From NCBI RefSeq assembly GCF_963668215.1, contig NZ_OY764190.1, positions 806,001-870,000 on the forward strand: a DNA stretch of 64,000 nt, written 5' to 3'. The stretch comes from an uncultured Desulfosarcina sp. Lineage in GTDB: Bacteria; Desulfobacterota; Desulfobacteria; Desulfobacterales; Desulfosarcinaceae. A model generated the notes under the pieces. It was not told the DNA's origin, did not search any database, and saw nothing but the letters and a program-made list of their open reading frames with translations. A program made the position numbers and the translations under genes. Positions 55,081 to 64,000 of the stretch are shown here, piece after piece. Position 1 is the stretch's first letter; each line of letters starts with the position of its first letter.

Positions 55081-56183
55081 AGGAATTAATCCAAGAAATC
55101 CGTGAACTGATTCGTTCCGCCCGCCAGACGGTAATACGCTCCGTCGATCTGATCCAAGTGCTGACCAACTTCGAAATCGGCCGCCGTATCGTCGAGCATG
55201 AACAAGGGGGCGCAAAGCGGGCGGCCTACGGCAAGGGACTGCTCAAGGAACTCTCCATGGCATTGACCGCTGAGTTTGGAAGGGGATTCTCCAGGTCGAA
55301 TTTGCAGAACATGCGTAAATTTTATTTGGCTTACAGCGAACGGCTTTCTGAAAAATGCCAGACGTCATCTGGCATTTTGCCGTTTTCCGAAAAAAGCCAG
55401 ACATCGTCTGGTAATTTGGAAGTTGGGGGGCTTCCAGGAACATGGCGAACGGTATCTGCCGGATTCAAATCCCCTTTCAAACTTAGCTGGTCACAGTATG
55501 TTTTCCTGATCTCCATCGACAACTCTGATGAGCGCAGCTTCTACGAAATTGAAGCCACCGGTGGCGGATGGACTCTCCCCGAGCTAAAACGCCAGTTCAA
55601 TTCCGGCCTGTATGAACGGCTGGCCCTTAGCCGCGATAAAGAAAGGATGAAGCAACTGGCATGCGAAGGCCAGCTCCTCACCCGGACCGAGGATCTGCTC
55701 AAGGAACCCTATGTACTGGAATTTCTGGGTCTCGACGAAAAGGCGAAATATTCCGAGTCGGATCTGGAAAGCGCCATCATCGACAAGCTCGAAACCTTCC
55801 TGCTTGAACTGGGCAAAGGTTTTCTCTTCGAAGCCCGCCAAAAACGCTTCACTTTCGACGAGGAGCATTTTTTCGTCGATTTGGTTTTCTACAACCGGTT
55901 GCTACGCTGCTATGTCCTGATCGATCTGAAGATCGGAAAATTGAGCCACGGTGATCTCGGCCAGATGCAGATGTACGTCAACTATTTTGACCGATTTGTG
56001 AAATTGACGAATGAAGCGCCCACGGTTGGCATCCTGCTATGCAAAAAGAAGCACGATGCCCTGGTGGAAATCACCCTGCCCAAGGAAGCCAATATCCACG
56101 CCCGGGAATACCAGCTCTATTTGCCCGATAAGGAGTTGTTGCGCAGAAAACTGAGGGAATGGGGTAAAGAAGTTGACAAATAA
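55077..56183 (+). CDS. DUF1016/YhcG-type PDDEXK nuclease-family protein
   Basis: The 368-residue protein has the N-terminal helical region (IRSARQTVIRSVDLIQV, GFSRSNLQNMRKFYL), a variable linker, and a C-terminal PDDEXK nuclease domain with HFFVDLVFYNRLLRCYVLIDLKIGKL, carrying the acidic and D-x-K residues. These proteins are common next to restriction systems and often replace missing components. The ATG at 55077 overlaps the HsdM remnant stop. A doubled linker sequence (CQTSSG and SQTSSG) appears near residues 100-115. DNA cleavage is plausible but not shown for all members. Confidence 0.88.
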   Translation: MKELIQEIRELIRSARQTVIRSVDLIQVLTNFEIGRRIVEHEQGGAKRAAYGKGLLKELSMALTAEFGRGFSRSNLQNMRKFYLAYSERLSEKCQTSSGILPFSEKSQTSSGNLEVGGLPGTWRTVSAGFKSPFKLSWSQYVFLISIDNSDERSFYEIEATGGGWTLPELKRQFNSGLYERLALSRDKERMKQLACEGQLLTRTEDLLKEPYVLEFLGLDEKAKYSESDLESAIIDKLETFLLELGKGFLFEARQKRFTFDEEHFFVDLVFYNRLLRCYVLIDLKIGKLSHGDLGQMQMYVNYFDRFVKLTNEAPTVGILLCKKKHDALVEITLPKEANIHAREYQLYLPDKELLRRKLREWGKEVDK

Positions 56184-56317
56184 GCTATAGTTACACCAAC
56201 CCAGAATGGCGAACCGTTCCACTTTTCACCCACTGTTCATAAGTTTGGACATTGATTTCATCAGTATCTCTATTCTCGTATAAATTACAATCCTCCCCGC
56301 CATTCTAAGAGGTGGCC

Positions 56318-57751
56318 ATGGAACTCAAAGCAATCTCCCCTTTCTGCCACGAAATCCCCCGTACCGGCGACATGCGCGTGCCCGGCCGGATCTTCATGAG
56401 CCGTCGCATGGCCGCCGGACTGAGCGAGGAAGAAGCCCTCAAGCAGGTGGCCAACGTCGCTACCCTGCCCGGCATCCTCACCGCCGCCATGGCCATGCCC
56501 GACATGCACTGGGGCTACGGATTTCCCATCGGCGGGGTGGCGGCATTCGACTGGAAGACCGGCGTCATCTCCCCCGGCGGCGTGGGCTACGACATCAACT
56601 GCGGGGTGCGCCTGGCAGCGACCGGTCTGGAAGAAAAGGACATTCGCCCCGTGGCGGAGCGTTTAGTTACGGCCCTGTTTCAGAACATCCCCACCGGTGT
56701 GGGGTCCACGGGTTCGGTAAAATTGTCCGTCAAGGAAGAAATGAAAGTTTTAAAGCAGGGCGGGGCCTGGGCCGTGCGCCAGGGCCTGGGCGATGCCGCA
56801 GATGTGGAGCGCACCGAGGACGGCGGCTGCATGGCCGAAGCCGACCCGTCGGTGATCAGCCAGCGGGCACTGGAACGGGGTCTTAAACAGCTCGGCACCC
56901 TGGGTTCCGGCAATCATTTTCTGGAAGTAGGCGTGGTGGACGAGATCTTCGACGAGGATGCGGCCCGCGCCTTCGGACTGTTCGAAAAACAAATTACCGT
57001 TCTTCTGCATACCGGCTCACGGGGCCTGGGCTACCAGGTCTGTGACGACGCCCTGGCCTTCATGAACAAACACGTCAAGACGCTGGGCATCCAGCTGCCC
57101 GACCGACAACTCTCCTGCGCCATGATCCGCTCGCCGGAAGGAGAACGCTACTTTTCCGCCATGGCCTGCGCGGCCAACTATGCCTGGGCCAACCGCCAGA
57201 TCCTTTTGCACCGCGCCCGGGAAACCTTCCAGCAGGTGCTGGGCATCGGCCCGCGGGATCTGGCCATGCACCAAGTCTATGATATCTGCCATAACATCGC
57301 CAAGCGGGAAACGCATATCGTGGACGGCAGCCCCCGGGAGGTCTGCGTGCATCGCAAAGGCGCCACGCGAGCCTTTGCCCCCGGCCATCCGGCGGTACCA
57401 GCGATTTATCGCCATGTAGGCCAGCCCATCCTCATCCCCGGCGACATGGGCACCGCCTCTTACGTCCTGGCCGGCACCCAAAAGGCCATGGAAGAGAGTT
57501 TCGGTTCCACCTGCCACGGCGCCGGGAGGGTGCTGAGCCGCACGGCCGCCAAAAAACAGAGCAAGGGACGCGCCATCCACCGGGAATTGGCCGACAAGGG
57601 CATCCTGGTCAAATGGACCGGCCGCAGCACCCTGGCCGAGGAGATGCCCGACGCCTACAAGGACATCGACCAGGTAGTGGAAAGCGTCCATGGGGCCGGC
57701 ATCTCGAAGAAGGTTGCCCGGCTGCGGCCGCTTTTGGTAATCAAAGGGTAA
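56318..57751 (+). CDS. rtcB: RNA-splicing ligase RtcB
   Basis: The 477-residue protein is a complete RtcB. It shows GYDINCGVRL (metal site), GSGNHFLEV, HTGSRGLGYQV, GDMGTASYVLAG and, near the C-terminus, STCHGAGRVLSR with the histidine that is guanylylated. It joins RNA 3'-phosphate (or 2',3'-cyclic phosphate) and 5'-hydroxyl ends with GTP, in tRNA or damaged RNA repair. The ATG at 56318 follows an AAGAGGTGG site. Its partner archease is encoded at 54457-54876. Confidence 0.95.
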   Translation: MELKAISPFCHEIPRTGDMRVPGRIFMSRRMAAGLSEEEALKQVANVATLPGILTAAMAMPDMHWGYGFPIGGVAAFDWKTGVISPGGVGYDINCGVRLAATGLEEKDIRPVAERLVTALFQNIPTGVGSTGSVKLSVKEEMKVLKQGGAWAVRQGLGDAADVERTEDGGCMAEADPSVISQRALERGLKQLGTLGSGNHFLEVGVVDEIFDEDAARAFGLFEKQITVLLHTGSRGLGYQVCDDALAFMNKHVKTLGIQLPDRQLSCAMIRSPEGERYFSAMACAANYAWANRQILLHRARETFQQVLGIGPRDLAMHQVYDICHNIAKRETHIVDGSPREVCVHRKGATRAFAPGHPAVPAIYRHVGQPILIPGDMGTASYVLAGTQKAMEESFGSTCHGAGRVLSRTAAKKQSKGRAIHRELADKGILVKWTGRSTLAEEMPDAYKDIDQVVESVHGAGISKKVARLRPLLVIKG

Positions 57752-57831
57752 CGGTAACGTTTCAACACCTTATCCCTGATATGGACCTATAATAGTTATG
57801 CTTCCCTTGGATAGATTTTGAAAATTGAACG

Positions 57832-57870
57832 TTGACAAGGCGTACGATCAGATATAATTTTAACGTACGC
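57832..57870 (+). promoter_or_regulatory. Toxin-antitoxin promoter with an overlapping inverted-repeat operator
   Basis: TTGACA (57832-57837) and TATAAT (57853-57858) are perfect hexamers but only 15 bases apart. GCGTACG (57840-57846) is inverse to CGTACGC (57864-57870) and brackets the -10 box. A site of this kind fits autorepression by the antitoxin. Confidence 0.75.
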
Positions 57871-57905
57871 TATTGGTCGGATATTTTCGTTGGAGGTAAA
57901 GCATC

Positions 57906-58136
57906 ATGGAAGTCAGCCCATCCGAACTCAGAAAAAACATCTATAACCTGCTTGATCAGGTTTTAGAAACGGGGATCCCAATAGAAATCAAACGCAAAGG
58001 AAAAAAATTAAAAATCATTCCTTCCGATCCTGTTTCAAAGTTCGCCAAATTGGATGAGCATCCCGATTGTATCGTCGGTGACCCCGAAGAATTGGTTCAC
58101 CTGGACTGGTCCGACGACTGGAATCCAAATATATGA
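57906..58136 (+). CDS. Type II antitoxin, Phd/YefM-like
   Basis: The 76-residue protein starts with the short DNA-binding type segment SPSELRKNIYNLLDQVLETG and IEIKRKGKKLKIIP, and its C-terminal part is acidic and Trp-rich (LDWSDDWNPN), as expected for a toxin-neutralising tail. A strong GGAGGT ribosome site lies upstream. Its stop overlaps the toxin ATG by 4 bases. It probably binds the inverted repeat at 57840-57870. Confidence 0.88.
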   Translation: MEVSPSELRKNIYNLLDQVLETGIPIEIKRKGKKLKIIPSDPVSKFAKLDEHPDCIVGDPEELVHLDWSDDWNPNI

Positions 58137-58510
58137 TCTACCTGGACACACACGTAGCGATATGGCTGTATGCCGGCAAACTCGATCTGATCAGCCCAAA
58201 TGCCCGGCAAGCCATGGAAGATGAACCCGAGTTGCTGATCTCGCCGATGGTATTGCTGGAACTCGATTTTCTTTATGAAATTGAAAGAATTCGGGTGGAT
58301 TCGGATCGGATCGGCACCTACCTGAACCAGAAAATCGGATTGGCGGTTTGTGATAAAAGCTTTGAACTGGTTTGCAAAACGGCTGCAAAGCAGCAATGGA
58401 CAAGAGATCCTTTCGACCGGTTAATCACCGCGCAGGCAGCCATCGCATCGAACGGATTAATCACGAAAGATCGGATAATACATGAGTACTATCCACAGGC
58501 GTTGTGGTAA
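58133..58510 (+). CDS. PIN-domain toxin (VapC-like)
   Basis: The 125-residue protein has the PIN acidic residues: LDTHVAIW (first Asp), LLELDFLYEI (second, Glu) and TRDPFDRLITAQA (third and fourth, Asp). PIN toxins are Mg-dependent RNases that cut tRNA or rRNA. The length and the 4-base overlap with the antitoxin are typical of VapBC-like modules. The repeat elements that follow suggest an insertion-prone site. Confidence 0.92.
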   Translation: MIYLDTHVAIWLYAGKLDLISPNARQAMEDEPELLISPMVLLELDFLYEIERIRVDSDRIGTYLNQKIGLAVCDKSFELVCKTAAKQQWTRDPFDRLITAQAAIASNGLITKDRIIHEYYPQALW

Positions 58511-58515
58511 ATAGT

Positions 58516-58639
58516 GACAAATCCGTAAAAAGCCCGATATCGGCGTTACGCTTCATCCTCCGTCACTGCGGCGTACCCTAAGTACGCCTCATTCCTACGG
58601 ATTCGCAAGCCTTGATCTCGACCTTTTTACGAATTCGTC
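58516..58639. repeat. 124-bp element with 17-bp terminal inverted repeats
   Basis: GACAAATCCGTAAAAAG (58516-58532) is inverse to CTTTTTACGAATTCGTC (58623-58639) at 15 of 17 positions. The inside has no coding frame. The same end motif also closes the two MITE-like copies. It is a small non-autonomous mobile-like unit. Confidence 0.75.
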
Positions 58640-58649
58640 TGATTGGCGA

Positions 58650-58814
58650 CTTCTAAGGAAGTGATATCTGTTCAGGAACAGTTTTGCGTGGGAGCGGCGT
58701 CCCCGCCGCGATGATTACCGACTAAATCGCGGCTGGAAGCCGCTCCCACGACTCCACCACTTCCTTTCGGGTGTGTGGCCACAAGTGGTCTGAAAAGCTT
58801 TTTACGGGCCTGTC
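58650..58814. repeat. MITE-like nested inverted-repeat element, copy 2
   Basis: About 157 bp match copy 1 at 51394 with only scattered differences: the same AAGGAAGTG/CACTTCCTT outer pair and GTGGGAGCGGC/GCCGCTCCCAC inner pair. The right end reads CTTTTTACGGGCCTGTC (58798-58814). With the 124-bp element it fills most of the gap 58511-58938; the remainder holds no gene. Confidence 0.85.
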
Positions 58815-58938
58815 AAATAGCGGATTGCCCATTTTGATTTTTTCGCGGCCATGGGCCGCCCCTACAGGGGTGAGGAATTCGTCGGCTCCCGCACGCCCTG
58901 TAGGAACTGCTCAAATAATTTGCAGGGTCGGACACGCC

Positions 58939-60189
58939 CTACCGCGACGGCCGCAAATAAGCCCCCCAATAGCCCAACCCCACAAATACGGCCCCACCAA
59001 TAATATTGCCGATGGTCACGGGAATCAGGTTGTTGACCACGAACGCCCCCCAGGTGATGGTGGACACATCGATCCCGGCAGGAGCCAATCCGGCCCATCG
59101 GCTGAGGAAGATGCCCGTGGGAATGAAGTACATATTGGCGACGCAGTGCTCGAAGCCGATGGCCACGAAGCCCATGATGGGAAAGAAAATGGCGAAGATT
59201 TTACTGATCGTCTGCCGGGCTGCCAGAGCCATCCACACGGCCAGGCAAACCAGCCAGTTACACCCAATGGCTCGGATGAAGGCTTCGCCCCAAGTTAGGT
59301 GCACCTTGGCATAGGCGGTCTTTACCGCCACCAGCCCCAAGGCGCTGTCGCCCGTTTTCCAGAGCCCCGAAAAGTAAAACAACAGCGCCAGCAGAATCGA
59401 ACCGATGAAATTGGCGAAGTAAACCAGGCCCCACTTGGCGAGTACTTTCTGCCAGGTGGTCCGGCCGGTGATCACGCTGGAAACCATAAGGTTGTTGCCG
59501 GTGAACAGCTCGGCCCCGGCGATGACCACCAGCATCAGGCCCAGGCTGAAGGCCGCTCCGGCAATCAGCTTTTTCAGGCCGACCCCCACATGCGGCGCCA
59601 GGTCAAAAGTCACCGTGGCGGAAAAAAGGCCGCCAAACCCGATGTAAGCCCCGGCCATGATCCCCAGGACAAAAAGGGAGAGCCAGGGGGAGGTCGCCTT
59701 GGCCACCCCCACGGTTTGGGCTACGGTTTCGGCGATAATTTTGGGTCCCTTGTCGTCCACGCTCTGGGTGGGGAACTGCTCCATGAACTTGGCGAACAAT
59801 CCCAGCGTCTTTTTCTCTTGAAGCACTTTTTCCGAAATGGCCTTGTTCACGGTTTTGGTTATTTCCTCCGGGGTAAAGGGTTTGGGCAGATAGTCCATGG
59901 CCCCCCGTTTCATGGCATCGGTGGCGCGGTCCACGGAGGGAAAGCCGCTGATCATCACCACCGCCGATTCCGGCGCCAGGGTCTGAAGCCGCGACACCAC
60001 GTCCATGCCGTCGAGCTGCGGCATGTGCCAGTCGCACAGGATGACCGTATAGGCTTTGCTTCTGGCAAGCTCCAGACCATCCAGGGGATTGGTCGTTGTG
60101 GTAACCTCAAACCCCTCCTCGGTGAAAATTCGCTGACAGGATGTCAGCACCGCCATGTCGTCGTCTATGATCAACATCGTTTGTGTCAT
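58939..60189 (-). CDS. Response-regulator receiver domain fused to a FocA/NirC-type formate channel
   Basis: The 416-residue protein begins with a complete receiver domain (acidic DDD at 9-11, phospho-acceptor Asp53 in ILCDWHMP, Ser81, Lys103 in PKPF), then a linker with an amphipathic region, and from about residue 145 a complete formate/nitrite channel. The channel shows AGAYIGFG, ELFTGNNLM (pore Thr230), GCNWLVCLAVW and GFEHCVANM (central His348), plus the C-terminal NLIPVTIGN. It should move formate across the inner membrane, with gating or abundance tied to phosphorylation. The ATG at 60189 overlaps the stop of the response regulator gene as ATGA. The frame also opens 116 codons earlier inside that gene, but this part has no conserved sequence. 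Confidence 0.88.
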   Translation of the reverse strand: MTQTMLIIDDDMAVLTSCQRIFTEEGFEVTTTTNPLDGLELARSKAYTVILCDWHMPQLDGMDVVSRLQTLAPESAVVMISGFPSVDRATDAMKRGAMDYLPKPFTPEEITKTVNKAISEKVLQEKKTLGLFAKFMEQFPTQSVDDKGPKIIAETVAQTVGVAKATSPWLSLFVLGIMAGAYIGFGGLFSATVTFDLAPHVGVGLKKLIAGAAFSLGLMLVVIAGAELFTGNNLMVSSVITGRTTWQKVLAKWGLVYFANFIGSILLALLFYFSGLWKTGDSALGLVAVKTAYAKVHLTWGEAFIRAIGCNWLVCLAVWMALAARQTISKIFAIFFPIMGFVAIGFEHCVANMYFIPTGIFLSRWAGLAPAGIDVSTITWGAFVVNNLIPVTIGNIIGGAVFVGLGYWGAYLRPSR

Positions 60190-60581
60190 TTGCCAGTCCC
60201 TCCATCGATAGCAAAGCGTTTTGGGTTCTCTTGAATCGTATGTTGTACGGCTTCCAGTAATTCTTCCGGTGTAAACGGTTTGGCAATGCAGTGATTGGCT
60301 CCCGATTGGCTGCTTTTTTCGATGGTTTCTGCAACCGAATAGCCGCTCATCATCAAAATGGGCAGGTCCGGCCGAATCCGCCGGGCGCGGGCGATCATTT
60401 CGAATCCATCCTTCCCCGGCATCTTGATGTCGGTCAGCATGAGGTCGAAGTCCCCGCGATTCAACGCCTGTTCCCCTTCTTCCACCGAGCGCGCCGTGCG
60501 GATCTCCATCCCTTCCGCCTCCAGCACCCTTTGGCAACTTTGGATGACGATGGCATCGTCATCGACGATCAGTACTCTCAT
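60186..60581 (-). CDS. Single-domain response regulator
   Basis: The 131-residue protein is only a receiver domain: acidic DDD at 7-9, phospho-acceptor Asp51 in LMLTDIKMP, SGY after strand 4, and AKPFTP with the conserved Lys. There is no output domain. It should relay or sink phosphoryl groups between the upstream kinase and the receiver-channel protein. The start at 60581 has a GGAGGT site. It begins 20 bases after the kinase stop and overlaps the channel gene. Confidence 0.93.
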   Translation of the reverse strand: MRVLIVDDDAIVIQSCQRVLEAEGMEIRTARSVEEGEQALNRGDFDLMLTDIKMPGKDGFEMIARARRIRPDLPILMMSGYSVAETIEKSSQSGANHCIAKPFTPEELLEAVQHTIQENPKRFAIDGGTGK

Positions 60582-60601
60582 AACCGGACCTCCGCAGAAA
60601 T

Positions 60602-62518
<1,917 letters not shown>

Positions 62519-62984
62519 GGCGCTCCTGAAACGCTTTGGGTTGGCATCATGGGTGCCGTTCCATACCGTCGTCTTCTAACGCAAAGCCTGTGCCTTATCC
62601 GCGAAAGAATTCGGAAGCCTCCCGCTTGACACGCCCCACGCATAAACCAGCGCCACCACAATCGACGGTTCCGGGAAAAGTCGTAATTGCAAATTTTCGG
62701 TTTTGTATCCGCTTGTTTTTATGGAATGAAAAACTGCAAAACGGCTTTCTGGGGGCGTTCTGGGGTTTCGTCACAGTTGAGGCGGGAAGATCGAATCGAT
62801 TTACTACAGAATCTGTTCGCTCGTTATTTCCGATCCTGTTTTCCACTGCGAATCGCCCTCCTATACAAACGGCTGTCCCTTTCACTGGAAACAATGCCGC
62901 AAGGTGGGCGTCAGGAACTTTTACAAGCCGAAAAAAAATTTGGATATTTCCGTTGGAGGGGTATCGATCAAAATAAGATCACCC
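62519..62984. other. Intergenic region without a supported gene
   Basis: About 465 bases lie between the kinase start and the terminator of the DUF169 gene. The kinase promoter should be here. Frames of 100-146 codons in this stretch show no ribosome site or conserved sequence. Confidence 0.5.
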
Positions 62985-63016
62985 AAAAAACAGGGCGGGG
63001 TTGATCCCCGCCCTGT
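62985..63016 (-). terminator. Rho-independent terminator of the DUF169 gene
   Basis: On the minus strand ACAGGGCGGGG pairs with CCCCGCCCTGT (63016-63006 with 63000-62990, 11 bp, 5-base loop), followed by TTTTTT. It lies about 35 bases after the DUF169 stop. Confidence 0.92.
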
Positions 63017-63050
63017 TCGATATGCTGCGATAAAAAGAATCGGCCCGATG

Positions 63051-63878
63051 CTATGCCGCCGGTTTGAATTTAAACAGCGGGCATCCCTTGCAGACATCCA
63101 TTCCCGGCCAGGGCTTGTAGCCCTTGCCCAGCACGGAGGAGCCGCCTTTTTCGACGCGCATGGCCTGTTGTGCGGCCATGGGTTTGATCTGGTCGCCGGG
63201 GATGAAAACATTCACATAGCTCATCTCGGTTTTACCGGACGTTTTCGAGCCGGCGCACATGGTGGTCATGTTGGCGGACTTGTTGTTGTATGCCCAGACA
63301 CTGCCGGAACAGACGGCCGAATTGGGGGTATGGAAGAAATTGAGATTGGCTCTCTTCATGGCGCCCATGTAATCGTTGAGAATGTGGTAGGCCTGGTAGG
63401 GAACGCAGACCATGAAAACCACACTCGGTTCCACGTCGAGATCGTCGAAATGGTCCAGCGGAGCCATGTAAATCGCCTTGCAGTCGCCCACTTCCAGCCG
63501 TGCCTTTTCCTGGGGCGCCTTCCAGGCCACCTCTTCGTCGACCAGGTACTTCAGGTGGCGCTGGGTATCGGCGTCTTTTTCCAACTCACGGAAACCGAAT
63601 ACCGGATAGGCGTTCTGGCAGAGCAGCTTCTCGGGTTTCATCAGCAGGGCATAGCGCTCCTGCCGGCAAGCGGCCAGGAACTGGCAATAGGTGATCTTGG
63701 CACCGGCCGTATGGGTGACCGGCAGCTTGTCGATTTCCGCCTCGTCCGTGATAAATCGAATGCCAACCGGATCGAAGTCAAGGCGCAGGTTCATAATCAG
63801 CTGGTCACGAATCGTTTTATAACTCATCGCCGTACTCTCACTTCCTTGTTCACTTGCCTCATCTTTACTCATCAACAT
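63051..63878 (-). CDS. DUF169 family protein
   Basis: The 275-residue protein matches DUF169, a family common in anaerobes and methanogens, in its DFDPVGIRFI, KITYCQFLAAC, HTPNSAVCSGSVWAY and PWPGMDVCKGCPLFKF segments. The several cysteines could bind a metal or cluster; the function is not known. The start at 63878 (MLMSKDEASE) has an AAGGAGAG site. It is transcribed alone and ends at a strong terminator. Confidence 0.85.
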   Translation of the reverse strand: MLMSKDEASEQGSESTAMSYKTIRDQLIMNLRLDFDPVGIRFITDEAEIDKLPVTHTAGAKITYCQFLAACRQERYALLMKPEKLLCQNAYPVFGFRELEKDADTQRHLKYLVDEEVAWKAPQEKARLEVGDCKAIYMAPLDHFDDLDVEPSVVFMVCVPYQAYHILNDYMGAMKRANLNFFHTPNSAVCSGSVWAYNNKSANMTTMCAGSKTSGKTEMSYVNVFIPGDQIKPMAAQQAMRVEKGGSSVLGKGYKPWPGMDVCKGCPLFKFKPAA

Positions 63879-64000
63879 AATCTCACTCTCCTTAAATCTT
63901 GACGGCGGCGTTGAAAAGCGGGTACCAGCCATCGCTAAAAAAGGCTCGCTTTCACGGAACCGTCACTGAAAAAAATTATTGGTGACAAGGCAACACCCTC

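Noticed and set aside
60190..60537. 116-residue N-terminal extension of the receiver-channel protein
   Set aside because: It lies in the response regulator gene in another frame and is non-conserved; the ATG at 60189 starts exactly at the receiver domain.
62536..62976. 146-codon frame upstream of the kinase gene
   Set aside because: No ribosome site or conserved sequence, unlike neighbouring codon use, and it lies in a likely promoter region.

Overview
This 64 kb window looks like chromosome of a strictly anaerobic, probably sulfate-reducing member of the Desulfobacterota (former Deltaproteobacteria, Desulfosarcina/Desulfobacteraceae-like). The evidence is gene content: two selenocysteine formate dehydrogenase catalytic subunits, a Desulfovibrio-type molybdenum aldehyde oxidoreductase (Mop), a tungsten benzoyl-CoA reductase-type pair (BamB/BamC), several MoeA paralogues, and many proteins of families common in this group (DUF169, DUF3786, C_GCAxxG_C_C). 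Most genes lie on the minus strand in long, tightly overlapped transcription units. No tRNA, rRNA or CRISPR array was seen.

Layout. 1-2.1 kb: the 3' part of transketolase, a terminator and an EF-hand array protein. 2.7-7.5 kb: periplasmic formate dehydrogenase fdhA (in-frame UGA) - fdhB - fdhE. 7.9-14.2 kb: a moeA / bamB / bamC / moeA group split by a complete IS4-like insertion sequence with inverted ends and a 7-bp target duplication. 14.6-19.7 kb: a second, cytoplasmic-type selenoprotein formate dehydrogenase with an aldehyde dehydrogenase and an unknown gene; divergently, a lone molybdopterin oxidoreductase (19.95-22.0 kb). 22.2-33.6 kb: a large unit running from a molybdopterin-binding protein through Mop to a seven-gene accessory module (FAD/Hdr-like protein, small zinc-ribbon protein, methyltransferase, C_GCAxxG_C_C protein, radical SAM enzyme, AMP ligase, XdhC). 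33.8-39.6 kb: an RND efflux operon. 39.9-44.2 kb: two small unknowns and two more MoeA-type genes, one fused to a periplasmic-binding-protein-like domain. 44.6-54.0 kb: a circularly permuted ATP-grasp / alpha-E / transglutaminase cluster. 54.5-58.5 kb: archease, an HsdM remnant coupled to a DUF1016 nuclease, RtcB and a PIN toxin-antitoxin pair. 58.9-62.5 kb: histidine kinase, response regulator and a receiver domain fused to a formate channel. 63.05-63.9 kb: a DUF169 protein.

The common theme is formate and molybdenum/tungsten enzymology. A palindrome, TTATGTCA-N4-TGACATAA, occurs four times (7775, 14259, 19738, 33742), each time upstream of a Mo/W-enzyme or cofactor unit, which suggests one regulon whose regulator is not in the window. 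The strongest candidate for an undescribed system is the histidine kinase / response regulator / receiver-formate-channel operon, in which a complete receiver domain is joined in frame to a complete FocA-type channel. The uncharacterised Mop accessory module and the HsdM remnant-nuclease pair between archease and RtcB also deserve attention.
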